From the NCBI GenBank assembly GCA_025766275.1, contig JAFKAC010000129.1:1-64000 (forward strand): DNA of 64,000 nucleotides, in the 5' to 3' direction. Below the pieces are notes generated by a model. That model searched no databases. It was not told the DNA's origin and was given only the letters and a program-made list of their open reading frames with translations. The stretch's first letter is position 1. Each line of letters starts with the position of its first letter. The translations under genes and the position numbers were made by a program. This DNA comes from Lactarius indigo. Taxonomy: Eukaryota; Basidiomycota; Agaricomycetes; Russulales; Russulaceae. Shown here in pieces: positions 57,116-64,000 of the stretch.

Positions 57116-58302
57116 CTAGAGTGCTTCGAAGTCCATCAGGTCATAGACATCGTTGTCTACATCATTAGAGGGGGTGCTTTCACAAGGGAGGGGGCAGCAA
57201 TGTTGGCGAAGGAAGTTGAAGGGACCATGGGCCCCACACTTGCAACAATTTTCGTACTTGGGGCACTTGATTCCTTCGTGGCTGTTGCTGGTAAAACACT
57301 TGCCACACCACTGAGTGCGTTCTTCTGGGGCTGGCCAGAGGCACTGATAGGGGAAGTGGTCAGTGCTAGAACACCTCCAGCAAAACTTCTGTTTTTGAGG
57401 GCAGGCGAAGGAGAGGTGGTCTTCAGACTGACACCTGTAACAAAGTCGAATGGTGCCAGTCTCCTTCTTGTTGGCTCTGCGCTTGCGTCTCTTCTTCCTT
57501 TCTGCAGAGGGGCTAGGTCCTTCTGGTTCGTCGTGGAGTCTTGGCATGGAGTGGTAGCGAGGTGGGGCAGGGGCAGGAATGTGGTGGACTTCAAAGGGGT
57601 GAGTTTCTTCTTCCGGAGGAGGGGGGTGTAGTGTGAGCCATCGGTCTGCAATCTGGACATAGGCCTTGTGTTCTTGCAGCCTCCTTCAGGTGCTGGTTAG
57701 TTGCATGTCCATGTTGAGGAGGTGCCTTTTGAGGGGCTCCATCGTCTTGTACAGGCCTTCAATCTCCTTTCAGAGGGCCTTCTGGTTTCGCAAGAGTCGG
57801 CGAGTCCTGGAGATTTCTGCTGTGAGGCGGTCATCTTTCAGGTCTTCTAGGACTTCATCGACTTGTCTGGCTGTGGGGGAAGCTTCATCCAAGTTCTGCA
57901 TCTGAGCTGGGGTGATGGGGGGAGCTGGATTGTGGGGGTCATCGTCTCTGGGAAGGAGGAAAAGGGGGAGGCCATAGTGAGGGAGGTTCTTGCCCATGGT
58001 GCTGATGACATCTTCTTTGTTTTCACTGATCTTGATCCATTTGGCATCCTTCCGGATGTACGAGGTTGGGTCAGCGTCGTCAGGGATGAGGAAGTGGACA
58101 TAGCGGCTGCTCCAGGGGTCATTCAAGAAGAAGGGGTAGCCAGGGTCGTCATCTTCTTCAGCAGTGATGTGCATCCTTTCATAGTTAATGGGGAGTGCGT
58201 CCATGATTGGGTCGTTGGTTATTTCGTTGAGACAAGCCATGGTCATTCTAGGATCAGGGGGGGAGGTGGTAGGTTGGTGTATCTCGGGAGTAGGGGGAGC
58301 TG
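57116..58302 (-). pseudogene. element D gag with several zinc knuckles
   Basis: This single minus-strand frame of about 395 codons has two TGA stops (near 57,768 and 57,711), both in CGA-like arginine contexts. The N-terminal part is truncated by E. The middle has a charged coiled stretch (VDEVLEDLKDDRLTAEISRT). The C-terminal part has a basic cluster (ERKKRRKRRANKK) and CCHC motifs CYRCQSEDHLSFAC and CWRCSSTDHFPYQC, a variant CGKCFTSNSHEGIKC, and a fourth partial one. Zinc knuckles bind the packaged RNA. The frame ends MDFEAL, 26 bp before the LTR. Confidence 0.8.
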
Positions 58303-58732
58303 TGTCACGATCACGTGACATTACAGTCACACGTCACAAAGTGCCAACACGACTCGCGTCCGATATATGCAAACCCTTGCCCTGTTTCCTTGACTCATTG
58401 GCATGTCTTATGATGCCATTCTGATGAATTGCTTATGTGTTAACTGATTGTGACACGTCATAGAAAATGGTACTGATAACCCCAGTCATGTATGAGTATA
58501 AGAGTAGTAGAGTAGACAAGTAGTTACCTTTGTCTACTCTTAGTCCATTGAATCCAATCTACAGTTGCCTTGTCATCCCTTGCCCAAATCCCCCTCTCTC
58601 GTGCGATTGCCTTTGGCTTGAGTCACGAAACCCCCGACTTTGACTTAGTCCTTGACTAAGTCTCGACTCTACTTGCCCTTACCTTGGGCCCGAACTCGAA
58701 CGTGTCACGAACGGTCCGTTGGAACCGTGACA
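58303..58732 (+). repeat. 5' LTR of element E
   Basis: The segment begins TGTCACGATCACGTGACA and ends GGAACCGTGACA, giving inverted TGTCACG termini. TATAAG lies at 58,497-58,502. GTCTACTCTTA (58,532-58,542) marks the predicted transcript start. Confidence 0.75.
58497..58502 (+). promoter_or_regulatory. TATA box of element E
   Basis: TATAAG lies about 35 bp upstream of the segment that pairs with the primer site. Confidence 0.55.
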
Positions 58733-58744
58733 TAAGAGTAGACC
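58733..58744 (+). other. element E self-priming primer-binding site
   Basis: TAAGAGTAGACC directly follows the LTR. Eleven bases (TAAGAGTAGAC) are the complement of GTCTACTCTTA at 58,532-58,542, the predicted 5' end of the RNA. H shows the same arrangement with unrelated sequence. Confidence 0.75.
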
Positions 58745-58946
58745 ACTCTTACCCAGCCACGAACGAGGCGCAAGTCGTTCTCACGAACTACCGGACGAGA
58801 CAATCGATCTCCCCAGTAGCCTGAACCTCAAGTTGCTGTAGGGAAGGACGATAGACTCCCCCTACACGCGCAAACCCCGGTTGCCGCAGAACGAGGCGAA
58901 AAGCGTTCCCCGAAACCAGAACCGTGCGCGTAACGGTCCCGAGCGG

Positions 58947-61900
58947 ATGCGTAGCACACCGACACTCAGTACGATCGATACTGCGAGTCACCAACGAAAT
59001 CCGGAACCCTGTTGCCACTGGACGAGGCGTACCGCGTCCCCACAAAACCGAATCACGATGCATAGAATCGAAACTGCTGCCGGAAGAGGCGGAAAGCGTC
59101 CCACGAACCAAGACACCACTAATGATCTGAGACAACACGAATATATTGAACCAGCTAGCGGACACGACGTAAAGTGTTCGACAGATAAAACGGCACCCTC
59201 GAACCGCGCTAAGTACTGCGCAAACGAACGACGTACCGAACAGAACCTGAATAACCCACGGAAAGAGTCAGTGATACTCGGACAACCCACGATGCCAGTG
59301 AACGAACACAGACAACTCACGGAACAAGCGCGAAATAACGCGACGACACAGGACTTGAAGAACCCCACGCTCAACGAATCGAGCAAACCGGCACAGCCGT
59401 GCGCAAAACCTACAAGGGAACGCGTAATCGAACGACACAGCACAGAACCCGTGGAAACGCCGCCCAGAGATCACGACAGCCGAGTAGACGGATGTCAGCG
59501 GATAGAACACGACAGCCGCGAAGAAGAGCAACGTACGGACACGCAGAGATCGATGAACGCCTCATCGATAACAAAGAATCATCTCCCATATGCGGACCCC
59601 GAACCACGATCAAGCGCTTCTCGAACGGAAGCACGATACGGAATTCCAGGACCCAACGGCAAAACAGACCACGGCATAGAAGAGGTCATTCGACTCCCGA
59701 ACGAGGCTCGACTGCCCAAAGAAAACGGACCGACGAGAACATTATTCAGAGACCATACTGACTGTTGTCAGCTAGGGCACAACCGGACCGAGACAGAACC
59801 ACGTACCCACGAGTCGGCGAGGAAAGACCTACACGAACCCCGAGAGGAGTTGAGCGACAACGACACGAATTTGGTCAATCGATATCAGCACGACGGAACC
59901 GGAATAGACTCGTGTATTGACATACACAACGCGACACGCTTAGTCAACGAAAGAGATGGGAAATCAACGACATGGGATCACGCCCGATCCGCGAACTTCG
60001 AATCGCAATCGATCACTTCTCAGCCAGAAGTGGGACGGGACCCTCGATCAAAGATCCTGATAACAGATAGCGAGACAAGGACTGGGAACCTCTACGACGA
60101 CGAGTCAGCGGAAGACCCAGAAACATCGACAAACGAAGTAATGTTACATTCCTGGCGAACAGACGTCAGCAACGCAGAAGATACGATAAGGAAGCATCTA
60201 CCGAAACTGTACGACAGATACGTGGGAAACGAACAAGTTGAAGCCCGTGTAGAATCACTACACAAGGAGACGCACCGAATGGCGTACGCGAACCAGCTAA
60301 GTCGAAGCCCATGTAAGACCGTTACACGCGGAGACGCACCGGATGACGCACGTACCAACCAGGTAAGGCGAAGCCCGTGCGATAGAAATGCACGAGGAGA
60401 CGCACTGGATAACCGAATCACTACGCCTGTCCAGATGATAAGAATAAATCGGAACGAACCACGCTTCGAGAAATTCGAAAGCGAACCCCCATCAAAAACA
60501 GTGTCGCGATCCCCGCGATATAACCGGGGCAAACCAGAGACAGCCAAAGAAGTCACCGCTTTCTTACCAAGAAAACTCGTGGCACGAGAAACATCAATAT
60601 GTGAACAATTGTCGCCAGAACAAATCGCGACCGAAATTCGAAGAATGGACGCCACTGCTAGGCGGAAAATAATCGCGCGAATACTGAACGTCGATGAGCT
60701 CACACTGAAACAAATCGCGACCAAACTCCGAGATGCGGACGTCAGTACGCGACGTAAAGTGGTATCGCGACTCGCAGAAAGACTGGAAAGCGAACGAAAG
60801 GATGAGAACGCCGGGAGCGACGAGGGTACGGCAGTAAAAGCACTCACAATTCATATGCCCGTGAAAGAACACTACGACAGAGTCGCTAAACTCGCGCCGG
60901 GGACGTTGAACAACCCCGACAACCAAAGCGAAAAGAGAAATGAAACCCCGGGCGGACGCATCAAAATCCACGAAAGTACGTCGACTGAAGTGATCGCGAC
61001 ACACGGAGAAGAACATCGAGACGACACAGTTGCAATGAGCGACTCGGGAACCTCGGGCAGCATCACCAATCACAGTAGGAAGGGGAGATTGAACCTCGAA
61101 CTAGAATTCTGCGAACTTCGCCCCATCACCAGTATAAGCGAAGCATCGAACCAACGAGACGACATGGTTCTTGCGTACCGAGAAACGACCCAATGGGAAT
61201 CACTCACCTACACAACACCTCCATACGTCGTGAATAAAGGAGGAACTCACCTAGTCATCAACCGGAACGACAAAGAAATACCAGAAGTAGAACGACACAT
61301 CACATTGCAACGAGGTACCAAGGTCGACACCATCGCGCAGAAGCCCAGAAGAAAGTCGTTAAGCAAATGTTACGCGGGCATGACGACGACGCCACCGGGA
61401 GGGACCGAGTGGAGATTCCCACCACAGCGAAACCACAGTCATGTGACTACATCGATATCCGATGGACCGACGCTCACACCAGGAGAGTTAATAAACTCGT
61501 TAAACAAACTCGAACACTTGAACGATCCTACGACGGGATACCTCGCTAGACTGCGTCTTTGCGAACCCCAGTCACCCCTGCGACTGTGCTACAAACCGAC
61601 AAATCAACTAGTGGCATGGGATACGCATACAATTATGCTTGTCTCAGACATCGGGAACCGCCTGACCGAGAAAGCATCCTCCACTGCGCTCGGTATACGT
61701 CTAAAGTACCAAGTCATCTGGAATTCTCGTACGAAACAACGGCTGGTTACAATTGACACCCCCGGCGAACCGTCCGGACTAACGACCGTACCTCGGAATT
61801 ACCAGACAAAACTGTGTACTTGCTCGAACAAAGCACTGACTTTATTCACGCCTGACCACATGCGACGCCAACGATTCTGTGCCTTTGGTACAGACAAGCG

Positions 61901-64000
61901 GAACTACCACAGGCGACACGACGGGTTGCGAACCCTCTCTAATATCAAACACATTTGCCGTACCCTTGGAACTCTTACACGGCAACAACCACGTACTGTG
62001 AGTTGTACGATACCTGTCCACCCCCTCTTGCAACACAGTGCACCTCTATCGTGGATAATGGAACACACTACATCGTTCAAAACCCTTCTTAACGTCGCCC
62101 ACTCGCACCCCACACATCGACAAACCGACGCCTTGCGGTACGCTCTCAATACCACCTTTACGCGGTTCACTGGTCGGAAGAAAACACCGACCGCCGCTCA
62201 CTTTCCACCTTTACCATCCCCCACCGACCATAATCATTGTACGAACATTTGCGCGCTCATTGCACCAACACGTACCCTCGAATACTGGCGCCGTCTGCTC
62301 ATCGACACACGACACCCGGTCTTCACCCCCACGGACCTCCATAGTCGTCTCCATTGCCATGTTCCGTTACCCTCTAGCTATCGAGTCCCCCACTTCATCC
62401 CGACGGACCACGACTTCCGACATCGTCACGTTCGTGAAACACATCTTTCTACCGCTAACCTCTCTCGCCACCCTGCCCTTACTTCACCCGATACTGACAT
62501 TTCCCCTGTCGTCGTTCTGCCCTTGTTACACCTCCTCATAGCCGTTCGGACCGTCACGACCGACGTTCGTTCTCTCTGCCCCCCGACACATGGTGCTGCC
62601 GACCGTTGGTTCTGCGACGACCGTCTTGTGATCGCGGACGATCCCCTTCTGAGGAGGGGGGCAATTCAGTCGCTTCACGACTCAATCACCATGAAGCACC
62701 CACACGAAAACAAAAACCTCCCGAAATTACCCCACGCACCCTTGTCATCCATCGCTCCGCGACGAAATACACCCCATTTCAACACATTTACCCAGGACTT
62801 CGACGTCAAGACCTCCAAGTCTCTCGATCTCGTTACCACCACCAATCAAAAACGTTCCAAAATCAGAGTCATCATACTGACAAAAGAAAACGGTGACATC
62901 GAAAGGATGACTAACCTGTTCAGCAGCCGTATACCACCACGCTACGGACTGCCAAGCGAGACACCATCCGAGCGAGGCCTACGCGTTATCACCATACTCA
63001 CACGCACCCCCTACACTCCACCAAACATCCATTTAGAATATTGCTCGTACACCAACGATCGACCAAAAGGTCTGAGCCAACGACGAGTGCAACATCTCGA
63101 TACTCGTGCCAACCCTCGATGGGATAGCGAACGTACAACGCAATTACTGGTAGCGCTATCCGGCTACGACACACGACCGTCTAAAGAGATACCCACGGGG
63201 TCCATACCCTCGACTCGTCGACAGACACCTATCATCTCGCGAACAAGCAACAAACATCTCAACATGCGGAACACACTTCGCAGAGATCTCTCATCGATTA
63301 CAGCGATTAGAAAAGGATCGATCAGGAATCATCAAACGACGCACGGCGGACTCACGCTGCAACCATATAAACCATCTCGCATTGCAGATAAGATACGTTC
63401 ACCGAAACTGGAGAAGGCCCACGACCCGTTCGATAAGGGATTGCTCATCCCCAATCGTACAATCAATACCATCAGAAACCAAATGGTACGATCCCCATCC
63501 CAATCAACCTCGGAAAACACCGAACGAAATAACGAACGAATCTCTGACCATCGATCACGAGGCGAGAAGAGGATGCCACTAATTCAGATACCCCGGGGAC
63601 GTCGAACCACCGTGCACCAGGAAACCGAAGACGGTGCCTGTATACCAGCATGGTCTGTACGGTATAAGAGACAAGTACAGGCAACCGTCAAACCCACCAC
63701 CTCGGATTCTTCACTAATGGACGAACACCGCTCACCGTCTCTAACCATTACAGCAGAGCAGGTCCCCAATCAATGGGCTTTCGAACCAGAAACCCTCGCG
63801 CCCCTTCCCATTGACACCACTCGATCCATCTGCCCGTCACTTCAGCATCCACCTCCCAGTCCTACAGCAAGTGGGACGGAACGACCGGTCGACATCCTCA
63901 ATGACGATATAACTCCCAACATTGGAGGCGAACCATCGCCGACCCAGATCGACCAACGAACTACGACTCGCAAGCGACACCACCTGTACGACCTTCCGAG
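58947..64000 (+). CDS. element E giant open reading frame, partial, function unknown
   Basis: Codons starting at positions divisible by three are open from 58,842, after TAG at 58,839-58,841, to the window end. The first ATG is at 58,947, giving at least 1,684 codons with no stop. I checked this line by line. The protein is rich in Arg, Thr, Pro and His. It has two adjacent helical repeats (PEQIATEIRRMDATARRKII and LKQIATKLRDADVSTRRKVV, about 60,615-60,790). Its start overlaps imperfect DNA repeats containing GAGGCG and GCGT (58,760-59,190). I find no CCHC knuckle, clear protease, RT or integrase. Position after an LTR suggests a Gag-like or gag-pol precursor. A captured gene is possible. Confidence 0.8.
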   Translation, partial: MRSTPTLSTIDTASHQRNPEPCCHWTRRTASPQNRITMHRIETAAGRGGKRPTNQDTTNDLRQHEYIEPASGHDVKCSTDKTAPSNRAKYCANERRTEQNLNNPRKESVILGQPTMPVNEHRQLTEQARNNATTQDLKNPTLNESSKPAQPCAKPTRERVIERHSTEPVETPPRDHDSRVDGCQRIEHDSREEEQRTDTQRSMNASSITKNHLPYADPEPRSSASRTEARYGIPGPNGKTDHGIEEVIRLPNEARLPKENGPTRTLFRDHTDCCQLGHNRTETEPRTHESARKDLHEPREELSDNDTNLVNRYQHDGTGIDSCIDIHNATRLVNERDGKSTTWDHARSANFESQSITSQPEVGRDPRSKILITDSETRTGNLYDDESAEDPETSTNEVMLHSWRTDVSNAEDTIRKHLPKLYDRYVGNEQVEARVESLHKETHRMAYANQLSRSPCKTVTRGDAPDDARTNQVRRSPCDRNARGDALDNRITTPVQMIRINRNEPRFEKFESEPPSKTVSRSPRYNRGKPETAKEVTAFLPRKLVARETSICEQLSPEQIATEIRRMDATARRKIIARILNVDELTLKQIATKLRDADVSTRRKVVSRLAERLESERKDENAGSDEGTAVKALTIHMPVKEHYDRVAKLAPGTLNNPDNQSEKRNETPGGRIKIHESTSTEVIATHGEEHRDDTVAMSDSGTSGSITNHSRKGRLNLELEFCELRPITSISEASNQRDDMVLAYRETTQWESLTYTTPPYVVNKGGTHLVINRNDKEIPEVERHITLQRGTKVDTIAQKPRRKSLSKCYAGMTTTPPGGTEWRFPPQRNHSHVTTSISDGPTLTPGELINSLNKLEHLNDPTTGYLARLRLCEPQSPLRLCYKPTNQLVAWDTHTIMLVSDIGNRLTEKASSTALGIRLKYQVIWNSRTKQRLVTIDTPGEPSGLTTVPRNYQTKLCTCSNKALTLFTPDHMRRQRFCAFGTDKRNYHRRHDGLRTLSNIKHICRTLGTLTRQQPRTVSCTIPVHPLLQHSAPLSWIMEHTTSFKTLLNVAHSHPTHRQTDALRYALNTTFTRFTGRKKTPTAAHFPPLPSPTDHNHCTNICALIAPTRTLEYWRRLLIDTRHPVFTPTDLHSRLHCHVPLPSSYRVPHFIPTDHDFRHRHVRETHLSTANLSRHPALTSPDTDISPVVVLPLLHLLIAVRTVTTDVRSLCPPTHGAADRWFCDDRLVIADDPLLRRGAIQSLHDSITMKHPHENKNLPKLPHAPLSSIAPRRNTPHFNTFTQDFDVKTSKSLDLVTTTNQKRSKIRVIILTKENGDIERMTNLFSSRIPPRYGLPSETPSERGLRVITILTRTPYTPPNIHLEYCSYTNDRPKGLSQRRVQHLDTRANPRWDSERTTQLLVALSGYDTRPSKEIPTGSIPSTRRQTPIISRTSNKHLNMRNTLRRDLSSITAIRKGSIRNHQTTHGGLTLQPYKPSRIADKIRSPKLEKAHDPFDKGLLIPNRTINTIRNQMVRSPSQSTSENTERNNERISDHRSRGEKRMPLIQIPRGRRTTVHQETEDGACIPAWSVRYKRQVQATVKPTTSDSSLMDEHRSPSLTITAEQVPNQWAFEPETLAPLPIDTTRSICPSLQHPPPSPTASGTERPVDILNDDITPNIGGEPSPTQIDQRTTTRKRHHLYDLP
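60240..60410 (+). repeat. three imperfect 64-66 bp repeats inside the giant frame
   Basis: GAAGCCC starts units at 60,240, 60,304 and 60,370, each with GGAGACGCAC about 30 bp on. The first step is 64 bp, so the units are read in different frames, yet the frame stays open. Confidence 0.7.

Larger units (their letters stand above)
56511..58302 (-). mobile_element. element D: gag-only LTR element
   Basis: On the minus strand a gag frame (58,302-57,116) is followed after 26 bp by a purine-rich tract (AGAGAGGGGC near 57,095-57,105) and a 3' LTR (56,511-57,089). There is no pol between gag and LTR. The 5' end is cut by element E at 58,303. Left flank CATGG would be one target duplication; the other lies outside the window. 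This fits the published TR-GAG type of non-autonomous element. Two solo D LTRs lie elsewhere (14,240 and 32,478). Confidence 0.75.
58303..64000 (+). mobile_element. element E: CpG-rich LTR element running off the window
   Basis: A 430-bp LTR (58,303-58,732) with a TATA box is followed by a self-priming site, a leader and a reading frame open to the last base. It inserted into the gag of element D; AGCTG at 58,298-58,302 would be the left target duplication. CpG dinucleotides are frequent and there are no TGA scars, in contrast to G1-G4, D and H, so it is likely the youngest element here. The 3' end, pol and second LTR are outside the window. Confidence 0.7.

Noticed and set aside
61045..61065. 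SDSGTSGS in the element E frame as a retroviral-type protease
   Set aside because: Only the DSG triplet fits. There is no hydrophobic lead-in or downstream ILG-like block, so it stays an unproven idea.
58788..61073. Minus-strand open frames of 120-250 codons
   Set aside because: They are antiparallel to the verified plus-strand frame and arise from CpG-rich, stop-poor codons. No start context or motif supports them.
62608..62625. FCDD in the element E frame as an RT active site
   Set aside because: The flanking residues lack the hydrophobic pattern and the other RT blocks are absent.

Overview
The window looks like a transposon-dense accessory or heterochromatic region of a filamentous basidiomycete, probably an Agaricomycete. 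The signs are introns of 44-55 nt, chromodomain Ty3/Gypsy elements, self-primed LTR elements, a Plavaka-like transposase remnant, and fragments of a DUF6534-type membrane-protein gene and of DNA topoisomerase II. I see no tRNA, rRNA, CRISPR array or ordinary bacterial operon.

Layout. (1) 1-6,600: a short reading frame is cut by a complete Ty1/Copia element (Copia-1, 216-6,556, target duplication CTGAG). (2) 6,600-10,640: three small intron-containing genes of unknown function (A 7,086-7,776 +; B 7,811-8,323 -; C 8,968-10,636 +). C contains a tandemly duplicated exon plus intron. (3) 10,654-13,060: a 44-bp minisatellite with higher-order structure. (4) 13,165-34,322: deeply nested Gypsy elements. 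G1 (-) sits in the RT of G4 (-). The 5' LTR of G4 holds a foldback-type DNA element (21,104-24,039), the complete chromodomain Gypsy element G2 (24,318-33,707) and a solo Copia LTR. G1, G2 and G4 carry further solo LTRs. (5) 35,141-40,164: a decayed LTR element (H, -) with a very long gag-like reading frame. (6) 40,165-47,999: an LTR fragment, a Plavaka-like remnant and Gypsy element G3 (+). (7) 48,006-54,321: a nearly intact Copia-2 (-) with no matching target duplication. (8) 54,322-56,510: a DUF6534 fragment joined in frame to a topoisomerase II fragment. (9) 56,511-58,302: a gag-only LTR element D (-). (10) 58,303-64,000: a CpG-rich LTR element E (+). Its reading frame is open from 58,842 to the end of the window (about 1,720 codons) and has no recognisable domain.

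Three themes tie the region together. First, Copia elements carry a primer site for half of initiator tRNA-Met. All Gypsy-like elements whose 5' LTR is visible (G1, G2, G3, G4, E, H) instead have, right after that LTR, an 11-13 nt site complementary to the predicted 5' end of their own transcript, as in Tf1/Sushi self-priming. Second, the older elements are inactivated mainly by TGA codons at positions where related copies read arginine, which fits CGA-to-TGA decay at CpG. Copia and E lack this signature. Third, the nesting can be followed through 4-8 bp target duplications, which gives a relative insertion order.

All calls rest on reading the sequence by eye. Family names are from recognised motifs, and no database search was run.
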